A stretch of DNA of 64,000 nucleotides from Epiperipatus broadwayi (taxonomy: Eukaryota; Onychophora; Udeonychophora; Euonychophora; Peripatidae): positions 7,592,411-7,656,410 of the forward strand of contig JAQFVV010000013.1 of the NCBI GenBank assembly GCA_028023455.1, written 5' to 3'. Below, one piece after another: positions 34,990 to 49,900 of the stretch; the stretch's first letter is position 1, and each line of letters opens with the position of its first letter. The notes below the pieces were generated by a model, which worked only from the letters and a program-made list of their open reading frames with translations, was not told the DNA's origin and ran no database searches. A program made the position numbers and the translations under genes.

Positions 34990-37900
34990 CTAGAAAAAAA
35001 AAAAAAACATAAATAAATAACTAGTATATATCATTATTTTTAAACTTTATACTGTATATTTTAGCTTAAAAACTAACAAGTAAAAATAAAATAATTTATT
35101 CACTATTAAATTCAATTATTTAAAATACATATATCAGATACATATGACATATGGATTTTACTGTAATTTTTTAATATGGTTTCAAATTTTTTTTAATATA
35201 AATTTAAAACTAATTGAAAAAAAAAAAGATTTTAAAATCCTGTTGACACTATAAATTGTTATCTATAATACACAATAAATTCTTCTATATGAATATGTAA
35301 TATCACTTGTAACATTAAAGTTTATGCTTTTAATATAATAATTAAATTAATTTTTTAATAATCAGCTTAATGCAGTTTTAGCGTCACACATCGTATTCAC
35401 TGCTTTTGCTAACAAATAAATGTAATGCATTAGAATATTAAAAACTGTTAAATTTATATACACTGACATTAGAAACAATTAATGTTATAATTTATGTAAA
35501 TTGTTATCATAATACAAACACAACTGATTAAAATTATCATACCATTTACACCTTCTTAGACACTTTATCAATACTTTTATTTGTATTACACTAACAGTTT
35601 CGACTGCCCTGCAGTCATCATCAGAGTTCTTGTTGATTCTATTACCAAAACCCAACTGACAAAAAAGAACTCTGATGATGACTGCAGGGCAGTCGAAACT
35701 GTTAGTGTAATACAAATAAAAGTATTGATAAAGTGTCTAAGAAGGTGTAAATGGTATGATGTGATATAATAGAAATCAATACATAGGAAAAGAAGCAGTA
35801 GAAAATTATATTACAGATTAAAATTATTATATCTTTTTCAAACCATAGTTAATAAAAAAATTATTTAAATATGTGCAAGAATTTAATAATTATTTCATTT
35901 CTCCATTTTTGGGTCAACAAATGAAGTCAATTAACTATTTCTAATGCAACTAATTCTTTTTAAATGTAGTCGTAAGTGTTTATATGAGCTATTAAAAAAA
36001 AAAAATTTTCAAACAATTTTAAATTTTGTACAATAATTTTATTTGCAGTATTAAAATGAGAATATGAAATCCATTTAATTCACTTTTGATCACATTAAAC
36101 AGCATTTTCCTACATTTTATTTTTTTTAAATAATTTACAATTGAACTTTTATTAATATAAAAAAAAAATTTCTACAATGACTATTTATCATTAATTTTAT
36201 TTAATTATATATCTTTCAACTATATCAAATAGACATCCTTAGTTTTCACATGTTTTTTTTTTTATAAAAACTAATGATGATGACGACCAATATTGTTGTA
36301 ACATCAAAGACATTTGAAGTAAAATCTTTTATATCGACAATGATTTATTTTCAATCTAAATTAAGTATCACGATTCCATTTATGCATTAATAATACTCCA
36401 TCAGTTGTCACTGTGAAATACGGACAAACAACAATCTAATCTAAATTAATATTTGACTCAATTTTCAAATTAATTATAAAGTAATAGAAAATAATCAAAG
36501 ATAGATTTCCTTTACAAATTCACTTTAAAATAAATATCTATTTCTTGGCAAAAGTAATGCATGCTGAAGTCAGATTTATTATTTTAACTGTAATTAACTT
36601 ACGAGAGAGTGCAAGTCTCTCAGCGCTTGTGATTATTAATAGCCAATCAGATCGTAAATACTGGGACAACGATTTAACAAGAAAAGAGTGGTAACCACTC
36701 TTAACTTTACTTGTCTGTCTATATATCCAAGCCAGTCCAAAGTACTTATATCTGAAAGTGTGAATATTAAATACCTTCACACACTACTCACTGACTTCAA
36801 ATTACAAACATACAGCATGAAATCTTAGATTCACTATGCAAATTAAACATTTTCAAATATTATAGGAAAGGAATAAGAATTAAGAATTTGTCAAAAGTTA
36901 AAAAGACTAGAGAATGATTAGAAGAAAAAAATTAAAAAAAAGATGAAAATTGACTTCCTGGGGATCATATGACTGAGTTCTACAAGTGGCAATATCATCT
37001 GGTTTGGATTTTTAGACTCATTGCTGATTATCCCTATTTTTTTTCACTATCTACTTTTTGATGCATTATACACTTTGTTAAGAAATTAGATAAAATGACC
37101 AAAATATTTCAATCTGATATTTGTGCTTTAAATGAAGATTCAAATCTAATCTAATCACTTACCCCTTCGTTGACTATTTTATCTCTATTTAAAAAAGTTT
37201 AAAATTAGTTTGAAATATATTATGCTGTTGGAGGCTATGATCATCTCTAATGTTATTCTATATGAATAAAGTTAAATATTTAAAGCATATAAACTATTTC
37301 TTTTCCTAAAAAGAATAAAACTATTAGCAATGAGCTTATATAGTTCAAACTCTAAGGATGTTTTGAAAGTTTCAAGTATTACTTTAAAAAGTTGGTCATT
37401 GGATGGACAATGAAATAAAAATTAATGCCTATTATCAGACGGCCCAAACTACAGAAACTGGAGATCTGAGTTCTGTTTATTTAATGTCCATTGATTTTAT
37501 TCAAACCTTATATTGTGGTTTCTTGGATGGAAAAGAGGTGTAACTACTGACCAAATATTAAACAAATATGTCAAAAATATTAAAATAATTCATGTGATAT
37601 TATAGAAATTATATCTCCTGCCTCATCAAAAACATGAACCACTTTGTATAAATTGTTAAAAAGACAATAGAAAAATCATCATAACTATGTTTATATTATA
37701 GGGAGTAGGTTAGTAATTTCAAATTTTAAAAATAACTACTTTACTCTTTACAATTTCCATGGTTAAAATACACTTATCTATAATATAAAATTAATAATGG
37801 TACAAATTCTAGTTACACAACTCCAGTTCTGCACTAATTGTAAGCTTAAATAAGCAATATAGATATAAAGTTTATGAAATTCCTATTAATTGTGGCAGAA

Positions 37901-40900
37901 TTGAAGTAATGTAATTTGTTCCTGAAAAGCATTGTCTAAGTTCAGATTAATTGGGTTTTTTTGATTTTAGAAATAGCAAGTCTTTCATATACTCATTATA
38001 TGTTTATAAGAATAGATGACTAAAAAGCATCTATCTGTTAACATAATTGTTAATTACTAGTTTTAGAGCCACAACTCAGATTACATAGTGAGACAATACC
38101 CGTAAGGGATCCAACTTAATTTTGCAGTTCATAATTCACAGATGCTAGTTGTTAAATGTAAAAGCCACTATAAAAGATTAATGAAAGATTTTGATACTGA
38201 CTCATTTCAATATTGTAGATGTATAAAATTTAGAAGATGATAAGTTTATTGTAAACTATAACCTTATTATTATGGCTTATTGAAATCTCTCTTTTATAAA
38301 TACTGTGCAACAAAGAAGTCAAAACTCTTATGAAAGCAAGTTTTTATCAACACAACATATAAATTTTCAATGATTGTTTTTTATTTATGCATCGTAAAAT
38401 ATATTGTAATAGACTACTGATTTTCTAATTAAATACAATTTTTAGTTTTACATGCACAATTTTTGTTCAAAAATACAAGAAGATATAAAAATAAATCATA
38501 TAATATAAAGAAGTAATCAACATAATTATTTTTAAAAAGACTAATTTAAATTTAAAAAAGAAAAATACAATTAATGTTTTTGAGATTCATTAAGCAATAC
38601 AAGATGCCTCATAAGTTTAACACTGTAGGAGAAAAAAAAAGAAAAAATGAAATAAAAACTTTTACTTGCATAATTTGCATAATATGTTCATCAGTATTCT
38701 GAATACAAACATTTCAGCAATTTAATCAGTTCATAATGACATAGTTAATAAACTCAGAAGTAATGATGTTACATGTAACAATACTGGGCTGAAACAAATT
38801 TTCAATATTTTTTATTTAACGGCTTTCACATATCATCAAAAAGAAAATCTAATAATACAAATTCCAGATTTTCCAGCTGACCTATCTATTCAATGACCAG
38901 AAATTGTTGGCCCACAAATTTCCTAATGCAAAAGCCCTATCTTTGCTGAAACTATATTGGAAATTCTGTGATTGTTTTAAGAATTTAAAAAATAATTTTT
39001 CTTTGAGAATATATGAATTAAGTATACATTTTGCAACATAACTCTATGAAATTGGCTTGTTTTGCTTGTAAATTGTTAAATTTTATTATAGCTCCTTTTT
39101 TTTTTTTTGTTTTTACAATTTCCTAGATATAAGAGTTATTTAAAACATTTTTCTTTCTCATCATAGTCTGTATAAATATAAAAAAGATATTAATTATACA
39201 ATTCTGGGCTTGTGAAACATCCTAAACAAAGATGCAAAAATGTTAGCACTTACTTCAAGGCTTTGGAAAACCATTTAATTTTTTTAAAAAAAAATAGATT
39301 TTAATTGTTAGCTTATAGTAAACTTTCATTTAATACCAAGAAAAAATAATAATAATAATAATCTGATGTTTATAACCCAAATCAAAAGCATTTATTGCAT
39401 CAAATGATTTCACAAAAGCATGCTTTATTTAAGCAATGAAAATAATAGTGACTATCATACATTATCAAAACAATACTTTTAACGAGATTGAAATATGAGT
39501 AAGTAGTATAAATATAAAAAGAGCTACTCCTCTAATTTAATGTCATAATTTAATAAACTTAAGTATTCAGTAACTAACAGAAGAAAAGAAAAAAAAATTT
39601 CAAATTACAGTCCGAGTATAGAGATTTAATTATTTTCTGGTAATCAACAATTACTCAAAATTACTATAGATATTACAAGAGTAGAGAAAGAGCTGTTCTT
39701 ATTTTATCATATATTGTGCAAAACTAAAAAATGAATTGATGCCACAAGATAATGAATAAACTTTAAAAAAGCAATACATTAAATATTTTCAAAAGTTTAT
39801 GAAAGCTATATTAAAGAGTTTACAAGTCATATGATGACAAACATGAAAGTGAAATTCTGAACACAGTATAGTTCTATTTAATTAGACAGACTGATATTAC
39901 ATTATTCACTAATACAAATAAGCAATAACATTTCTATGTATTTTACACAATGCAAATCTGTCCAACAGTCTTCTTTCTAGTTCATTCCAGTATTTTCACT
40001 TTTCTTAATTGGGAATCAATTTGAAATCCTTTGGTTTTCTTAGCTCAAATAATGGAACAAATGATTTGCTTAATTAAAAAAAATATGCCATTTTTATTGA
40101 TGTATTTAAGAATAAATGCTAAATGAATGTTATATAGAAATGAAAACCATATATAATGGTAAAAGTTATCATTTTCAAAAATTTATATTATTGTTTTTCT
40201 AACAGTAATCATTATCATCATTAATGATTTACTAAAAGGAGGATACCATATGCCATTCCAGCAATATTCTCCAAACCTTTACTTCCCTTTTCTATCTGTC
40301 AAAAAACCAAAGTTACTTCTCTCAATCAATTTCTTTCTCCCCCTACTTCTCTTTCCCAAATTTTTTATAATCACAAAATACTTTTAATAATTCCTTTATT
40401 TCTTAGCATATCAACACTTTTACATTTCTGATTTTACCTTTTCAAATGAACTTTTTCCTTCTCCAAATCTACCATTCTAAAACTTCCAAATTTTTATCCT
40501 CACTTTTTCTAATTGTTTATTTAAGTTACATTCTACACAAAACAATTAATAAGGTTTTTCTCAGCATGGTTCTGAGAAAAATCTATCCTTAATTATTAAA
40601 CCCTGTTAACCATTGCATTTCTTTATCACTATTTCCATCATAAGTTATGCAATTTCACAAATATTTAAAAGCACTAATCTACATACAACTTCCTATCCAA
40701 TGCTTAGTCTTAATTGTTTCTTCTCTTTATTATTTATTGGTTTTAATCTTATCTGCATTTATTTTCACTTCAAGAATTTTTATAAACTCTGTCAATTATA
40801 CATAACATTCTATTGATCCCATCAATCCCTGAAGATTAATATTTATATCTATCAAATAAAGAAATCTAATTTGATTGTTATTACTGTTTGAATTATCACA

Positions 40901-43900
40901 AATAATAACACTGCTTCTACAAGTGTACAAATGTCTAAAAATGACATTACTGCATTCCATATGCTTAGTTGCTGAAGATATAAAATATTTTTCAAATCAG
41001 CTTTGCTTCAATTTGCCAGTTGCTCAAAATTAAGTTTTATGAATATTAATTGTTTTTTTCATTTCTATAATAATAAAATCACAATTTCTATAAGAATGAA
41101 ACTAAAAAATTAGGGATTTGAATAAATTAGCAATTAGCCATATATATATATGAAAGTATCCCAGTGCATATCACTAACTGAAAATTCAAATACAAAATGG
41201 GCAAATTATTCTCCCAAATGTTATGTTTTTCCAGCAATGCCTCTGTAAATAAATATAGTCTGAATTTCCATCAGCTGAACTCAAAAGGATACCCCCTCTT
41301 GAAAGCATAAGCTGCATTGATGTTATATATTGAAATACGGACTTACTCAAACAAAGAGCATGAAATTAAATTAGTAATGATCATAAATTGTTAGTAAGCA
41401 AACATGTTTAACTTACATATACAAAGAAAGACTACAACATCAAACATTTTAAATTTCGCTGTCTACCAACATAAATATTAAGAAAATATCCCAGTGCATA
41501 CTGCTAGCTAAAAATTAAAATGTTCAATTTTGAAATTCAGACTTTATATTTATTCATAGAGAACATGAAAAGCCATAACTTTTGGGAGTATAATTTAAAC
41601 ATTTTGTATTTGAATTTTCAGCTAGCAATATGTACTAGGATATTTTCTTATGTTGGGAGATAGCAAAGTTTAAAATAACTAATATTATAGTCTTTCTTTG
41701 TATGAATAAGTAGTATTCAGTCTGAGAACAGACATGTCACCAATTCATCCATTTCTCTCCTCCGTTCTCTTCATTGTCTAGCTCTTCAATTTCACATACT
41801 TCTCCCCATCTCTTACATCATCCAGCAATGTCAATCTTTTCCATCCTTTCTTCTCATTTCCACTCACCATTCCTCCAAAACATCTTTCAATAAACTACAC
41901 TTTCTTCTTAATATATGTCCAATCCAGTTTCTCTTTACATCTCTAATTTCCTCAATCAATCTTTTTCTCTTTTCAAAACATTTATTTTATTCATCCAACT
42001 GATTTTTTTCCATCCTTCTCCACGACCACATCTCAAAGGCTTCCAATCTGTTCCTAATTTTATTACTGTATACACAAACAGTACATTCCACACTAATGCT
42101 CTCTTCAAACGTCCACAAAAAATTTTTTTCCTCTTAATAAATGCCTCCTTTGTCAATGCTATGTTTCTTTTAACTTCATATTCATTTCTTCCATCCTCAT
42201 TTAACCAACTACCCAAATATCTAAATCCCTTTATTTGTTGAACTATATTATCAATGTTTTCAACTTGCAGACTATTTGCATTCCTCTTTATCCCATAAAT
42301 ACTTGGTCTTCTTATCATTAATCTTTATTCCATATTCCATACATTCTTCTTACAATTTATTCAACATATTCTGAAAGTCATTTTTCATCCTCAGCTATAA
42401 GTCATATCATCTGCAAATTCTTATATATTTTATTATTCTATCTTCAATATTTTCTCCTCCACAGTCTATATAATTATTTAACAAGTCTTCTAAATAAATA
42501 TTAAGAAGAATAGGTGGCATGTTGCATCCTTGCCTAACTCCTCTTTCTACATTCATTTCACCAATATCATTTTTCTTCAGTCTAATTCTTATTCTTAGCT
42601 CAGTATCCATATTCCAAATCAATATTCTCTCTTTCCAAAATATTCCTTTATTTTTTTAAGATGGTCATAAGTTTATTACAGATTACTTTATCAAATGCTT
42701 TTTCCAAATCCACAAAATATAATCCAGTTCCTTTATTTTTTTCAATATATTTCTCTGCAATTGTTCTAACAACACCAATAGCATCTCTTGCACTTTTCCC
42801 TCTCTGAAAACCAAAGAATTCTTCACCAATACAATATTTTTTCTTCCCATAAATTCTTTGAGATAAAATCCTCAATAAAACTTCAAAAATATAAGATAAC
42901 AAACTTAATGTCCAGTAAAATATTCACTTTTTAGTAACTTTCTTCTTCCTAGCAATTAGAATCATTACAGTCCTCAAAAAAATATTTATGGCAAACTCCA
43001 CAATTATATATCAAATTGCAAAAGTCCAACCATTTCTTTCAAAAATTCGATAGGTATTGTATAAAATCCAACAGCTTTGCCATTCTTCACTTGTGCAATT
43101 GACTTTATTATGTCATCTATCAATATGTCTATATCTTTATTATCTATGTCAAAATCTTCATTTTTAAGTTCACAATTAATTGAATTATTTTCTTTTCTAA
43201 ATAGATATTGTTTTTCCATTTTTCCAATATATCTTTGCTCTTTCCATTCTTATCTGCTATTTCACTTGCTCACCATTTCTTTTTCTCCCAAGTGACACTT
43301 CTGATTCTTTAAATACCAGATATCTTTTTATTTGTTAAAGTATTTCTATCTCTCCACAATTTTTGTTCCAACCATTTTTCTTTTGCTAAATCCGTTCTTC
43401 TTCTTAGCTTATTATTAATATTTCTATAAGCACTTTGCCTTCTTCAGTATTAACATTCTTTCATCTTTTCTATACTACCATCTTTCCCAACATACCCCCG
43501 TTTTCTAATGTCGATTAGCTTTCTTTAACTGAATAATGCCTGGCTGTTATTAATAATCCTTCTTTAATCCTACATCAATACTTATCAGAATTATTAAGAT
43601 ATTCCTGGTCTTTATCAATCCTTTTTATTGTATTTTCAAATATTAAACCAAATTTTCCTTTCTTCATTTCTCTCAATTTATCTAAGTCTTATCTTACATA
43701 TCTTTTCTCTCTTTTTAAACTCAACATTAATTTACTTATAATCTAATTTTGGTTCGAGATTATATCAGCACCAGGCAAAGCATGAAAACCCTTAATAACA
43801 TTCTTGTATCTATTCTGAATCAACATATAATCAATCTGATAACTTTCTCAAACACCTGGAGCTTTCTACGTATACAATCTTCTTATATGATTTTTAAAAC

Positions 43901-46900
43901 AAGTGTTAAAAAATCATAAACACATTCGCCTTACAAAATTATAAAAGCTGATTACCTTTTTCTTTTTCCAATACCATAAATTCCAACAATTTTTCCTTTC
44001 TTACCTTTCCCCATGATAGCATTCAAATCACACAAGAGCAATGTACATTATTTTTCCCCTCATGTTGTACAATTTCCTCTATCTTTTCATATTTCTCATC
44101 AAATTCAAATATCATCATGACTTCTAGTCAGCGTATAAATTTGTGTAAGTATCCAATCCCTAGGACTTGCAGTTATTCTCCTCATCATCAATATAATCTG
44201 CCTTTGCCACATTATTTCAAATTCCTTTCCAACAGTAATGGCAATTCCATTAACTGGTCTATTACCACCTGAATAAAATAATTTAACATCACTATTACTT
44301 CACCATCTCACTTAGCTTATCGTATAACATCGATATTATTTATACTAATTTCCCTTTTCAAATTTCTCAGCTCTTCTCAATAATGATCAACCATTCCTTG
44401 TGCCAACTCTCAATATGTCTTTTCTTAAAGAATGAACTTTATGAGAATTTCTTTGTATGTGCATGTTAAGCATATTTGCTTACTAACAATTTATGATCAT
44501 TACTAATTTAATAACATGCTCTTTATTTGAATATACCTGTATTCCAATATATAACATCAATGCAGCATACAATTCAAGAGAATATCTTTTTTGAGTTGTG
44601 CTGTTTGAAATTCAGACTATATTTATTCAGAGAGCATTACTGAAAAAACAACATTTGGGAAGGTGATTTGAATTTTTATTTATATATATTCACACATACA
44701 CCTTAAAACAAATTCTCTAATGGGGTGGAACATATTAAGTTTGTAAGTTCATATGGGTATGTGGATTAATAGATGCAATTTTCAGCTGAAAATCATGTGC
44801 GAATCATTTGGGTAGTAAGGTTAGTTCAATAGCTGCCAATAGAGATATGACATATGATTTAGCTATTGGTTATTTTATCTAATACTTTAGAAATTATATT
44901 TTAAAAAAAGAGCAAAGATATAGATTATTTAATCATACGATTCTGTTTTTTATTCGACATACTTTATAAAAAAAATTTCCATTAAGATGAAAGCATTGTT
45001 ATTTTATTATGTTTATTAATACAATCAGGTATTTTTAGGAATTCAATGATCTCTTTAAAGGATCTCACAATAATTATCACATTTGGTTAAGATTTTAGTG
45101 TTGGTAAAACCTATATTGTGGCTAGCTTCACACCAAAGTGAACAGTGATGATGATGAACATTGTTTTACTGCATTAACATGTTCGTCTTTTCTAGTATTG
45201 ATTTAATAATTGCTCATGCTCATTAAAAATTCTTACAAATACCAAGAGTTAACTTTTGAAAAAATACTGCCAATTTTCTGATTATTAGTAATTACTGTTT
45301 CAATATTGAATTGCTTTAGAACAGCAATTTTCAATCTATCATATGCAAAAGATAAACTATTAAAAACTAAAATATATACTTCTTTATTAATCTATTTTAA
45401 TGCTGAAATTCTATTTTAATGCTGAAATTTTTCATAAATGTGGTAGTACAGAGAAATTTTGAAATTTTTTGGATAGTGTGCGGAACCCAAAAGGTTGAGT
45501 GCAACTGCTTTAGAAAATGAATGATTTTACCGGTCATTTTTTTTACATATGGAACAAAACCCATAGTTTCCTTAAGTTTGCAATATTAAAATAGCTTTCA
45601 GCATCAATAAGAAAATTAGCAACACTTTATCAAATCCATTAACTCCCTCTTGAAAATCCATAATGTCTATTAAATTCCTTTTGGAATTTGTAAGGCTTCT
45701 TACAAGAGTGTGAGCATCATCACATTAGTATTAGCAAAAAATGAATAAATTAGTGGTATCAAATTACTATCATGATCAGCATTATTCTATATGCTTTAAA
45801 CGCTAATTACAATTTAGATAGAGAGTGGGAGAGGGAGGGGAGGAAGGGAAAGAAAGGGAAATGGAGGGGGAGAGGGAGAAGAAAAGGAGAGGGGGGAGAG
45901 AGAGAGAGAAAAGGGGGACGGGTGGAGAGGGAAAGAGGGGAGAGAGGAGAGAGGGAGGAGAGAGGGAGGAAGAGGGAAAGAGGGAAGAAATGGGAAAGGG
46001 AGGGGAAAAGAGAGGGAGAGAGGGAGGAGGAAAGGGAGGGAGAGAGGGAAGGGAGAGAGGGAGGGAGGGGAGAGGGAGGGGAGAGAGAGGGAGGGAAGAG
46101 AGGGAGGGGAGAGGGGGAGAGAGGAAGGGCGAGAGAGGGGAGAGAGGGAGGGGAGAGGGGGAAGGGGAGGGGAGAGAGTGAGGGGGAAGAGGGAGGGGAG
46201 ATGAAGGGGAGATAGGGAGGGAAAAGAGGGAGGGAGGGAGGAAGGGAGGGGAGAGAGGATTTTCAATAATCAATATATAGATATATTTATAAGATAGAAT
46301 AATGTGCCACTTATTGTACATCTATAAAATAGATGCCAAATAAATAAGCTTAAATAAAAAATCAAAGCTTTGAACTATTTAAATTTTAACAATAAACTAG
46401 GTATCTATTATCTGCTTTCAACAATATAAATGTTCTATTATTTTGTAACTTATTTTGAAGAATAAAAAAATATAAACCACACATTTATATAGACTATCTT
46501 GACATAAACAATTAATGCATTAAGAGAAAATGATTTACCATTGAAATCTAGTTACTGCAAAATTCTGATCATTCTTTCAGAATTCCAAAACTAATAGCAT
46601 TTACTTCAGCATGCAGGGGAGAGAAGGGAAGAAAGAGGGAGGGGAGAGGGGGAGGGAAAGAGTGTTTTAGTAATCCATATATAGATATATTTACAAGATA
46701 AAATAATGTGCCACTTATTGTGCATCTATGAAATAGATGCCAAGTAAATAAGCTTAAATAAAAAATCAAAGCTTTGAACTATTTAAATTTTAACAATAAA
46801 CTAGGTATCTATTAACTGCTTTCAACAATATAAATGTTCTATTATCTTGTGACTTATTTTGAAAATTAAAAAAATATAAACCACACATAATTGATGCATT

Positions 46901-49900
46901 AGTAATCATAACAGAATAAGAAAGGGAATTTTATGAGAAAATGATTTACCATTGAAACCTAGTTACTGCAAAATTCTGATCATTCTTTCAGAATTCCAAA
47001 ACTAACTAATAACATATTAAAGCATTTACTTCAACATGCATTATATTGGCATACTATTACATTTCAAGTTGCAATTATATCCATACATACTAAATACAAA
47101 AAATATTAGTGAGAGTTTAATGGAAATAACTGCAAAGCTTACTCTTCTGTGATTGTGAATGCATTAAAACAAGATGAGCTGCAGAAATATATAGATTACA
47201 CGTTTTATGCTTTGAAATAAAAATTAGGTACTACAATATTTATAAATAAGATTCTGATTGTGGCTCAATTGTTGAAAACAAAAACAACTATTGATAGTTT
47301 AGTTCAGTTAATGAGATGATGACTTATTAAAGAAGCATAATATAAGATCTTGACATTTTTTTTTACAATTCTATAACCAACTTGTAATTTATAATATCTA
47401 TAGATAGTGTATTATCCAACCTTATATCATCTATAAATTACTTGCTTCTTAACATTTATTTAATGAGCCAATCATCACTTCCGGGTCAATTGTTTCACAG
47501 CCGGGAACAATATTCTTTAACTGAAAGCAAGCTCCCTGCTAATAATATGATAAAATTGTTTCATAGTTTATACTACCATTCACAGCTGCCTACTAAAAAA
47601 TTAATGTATAAGTTATGAAACAACTATAAAGGTAAACATATTTATAAAAACGTATTTTATTTTGCAGTTGCTAGAGTATTTGCTTACAAACAAGGCAAAA
47701 CTCTCCATACAATAGTGCCACCCTGTGCCAACCAGAGTAATCAATGGATACCAGAAGGCTTGTGCATAAAATCCCTATCTAATGCCTACTCATCCAATAT
47801 CCCCAGACTAGTTTCTGGCTTGTGGCCTTCGTCAGTGAGGAGCTTTGGATCTGAGAGCACGGCACCTAGATCTTAGAATCTAATGCAACCTTCCAGCAAC
47901 CACCTTTTATTTCTACTCAACTATAAAACTATGAGAATGAAATTGAAAACACAATCTAAGCTCAATACCTATATAGTCATATGGGTCTGAACTCTATTCA
48001 GCACCGTTATATTTTGATGTTGGCTCTTTAACAACCACAGCCATCACTATCCTATTAGGCAGGAATGGTGTTAAACCATTAAACATCACATGATCACCTC
48101 TTATACTAGCACATAATTGTTTATAAACAAGGCAAAACTTTCCATACAGTAGTGCCACTCTGTGCCAACAAGAAATTAGTCTGGGGATATTGGATGAGTA
48201 GGCATTAGATAGGGATTTTATGCACAAGTCTTCTGGCATCCATTGATTACTCTGTTTGGCCCAGGGTGGCATTACTGTATGGAGAGTTTTGCCTTGTTTA
48301 TAAACAATTATGTGCTAGTATAAGAGATGGTGATCATGTGATGCTTAATAGTATTTGCTTACCCTACCCATAATCTGAAATTCAAATCTAGATCAAATTG
48401 GAAAATTTTTTCACGAGAGAAATTCTCAATAGACTTAACATTTTTCACATAGTTGTTGCTTCAAGCTAATCAAAGAAGTATCTCATGTAGTCAACAAATG
48501 ACTATCTCTAATCTTAGCTAGAAAAAAAAAACAATGAAATTCATCATAAACTGTCACTAACTGGCAGTTGATTAGACTAATAAATATGTTTTTTTTTTTC
48601 TTCACTGTTATTCTGTGGAGAGATATTAGAGAGAAGCCTTTACTTTGTGGTAGACTATTTAAAACTGATAGCAAATAATCAACTAGAAACTACCACCAAT
48701 GATGATCAATGCCCATTATCAAATCACTGTTATATACAAATATATTCACATAAATTTGATTTAAGAAAAGACTTACATTCCAAATAATGCTCCACCTAAA
48801 TGTGCAGCATGATCGAAAAATTTCCAGCCAAGAATAATTCCTATTGAATCAAATAAAAGAATTGCTTTTATTGCCTATAAAAAAAAATAAAAAAAAAGAC
48901 ATCAACATAAGAAATTTTTTTATTTTTCTGCAAGCAATCAAATCAAGAGGCTATTAGAATATTTCAAAACCTTACGCTGCCAGCAGAAAATGTAAACATT
49001 GGAAGAAAGACTATCGCTAATGTTGCATGAGGAACTTGTGTGCAAACAGCACCAAGAACTCCCATTATAGCGCCAGACTAAAAAAAAAATTTCATAAAGA
49101 TAATGTAAGTCAAATTAATAAAGATAAAATAATCTATATACAGATAAATATATAAAACTGTAAATATAAAAAATATAAAAAGATGTCAATTCCATTCATT
49201 ATGCATAATAATAATTTCTTATTACAACTTCAATAAAAAAACAACTGCTACTAGAAGGCATGATTTCTATCAATAATTTCCTATTTTATTTTGTTTTTTG
49301 TCAAATTACACTAAAGCTAAAGTTTATCTAAGTAAATGCAAAGAAACTTCTATATTTTCAAGAATTATATCTAGCAATTTCATAAAAGTTAAATTTCTCC
49401 TACTATACAATTTATCCTGATCCTATTTCAAAATGCTTCACTACAAAAAAAATGTTCGAAAAAAGTTGACAAATTCTCTGCAGTATATATACAGATCAGA
49501 AGTAATTTTCTTCATCAGCTACTTTGGAGTACTGTCAACAAGTTACATGAATGTAATGGCCACACAATCTATATTATTATTATAATAGTAAATGATTTGG
49601 TATTGATTGCCATTAGTATTGATTACCATTACGCTAAAGTATTAATATAAGTTGTGCGGCTGTTATATCTATGGATTATTGGGAGTATTCCAAGACAGCT
49701 GATAAAGAGTATTATTCCTGAAATGTAAATATGTTAGAAAGATTTGTCAATTTTTTCATCTAATATAGTAATATGTAACGATTCGGAAAAAGCGAGCTAA
49801 ACGTGATCTGCACTACAGGGCGCCATCTAGGCATTTGAACCTAGAAAAATTTATAAAGTAGGCAGATACGTAAGTCAAAAAAAAAAAAATTTATTTTTTT

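Noticed and set aside
35485-35769. Frames on both strands with the same protein ([17 protein letters not shown])
   Set aside because: The DNA is a palindrome, so both strands read alike; no evidence of a gene.
41915-42241. Plus-strand 108-codon frame, and the one at 43077-43295
   Set aside because: They are antisense shadows of the decayed LINE, whose recognisable RT blocks are on the minus strand.
45772-46321. Long Arg/Gly/Glu-rich and Pro/Ser/Leu-rich frames
   Set aside because: All are translations of one polypurine tract in different frames; low complexity, no gene structure.
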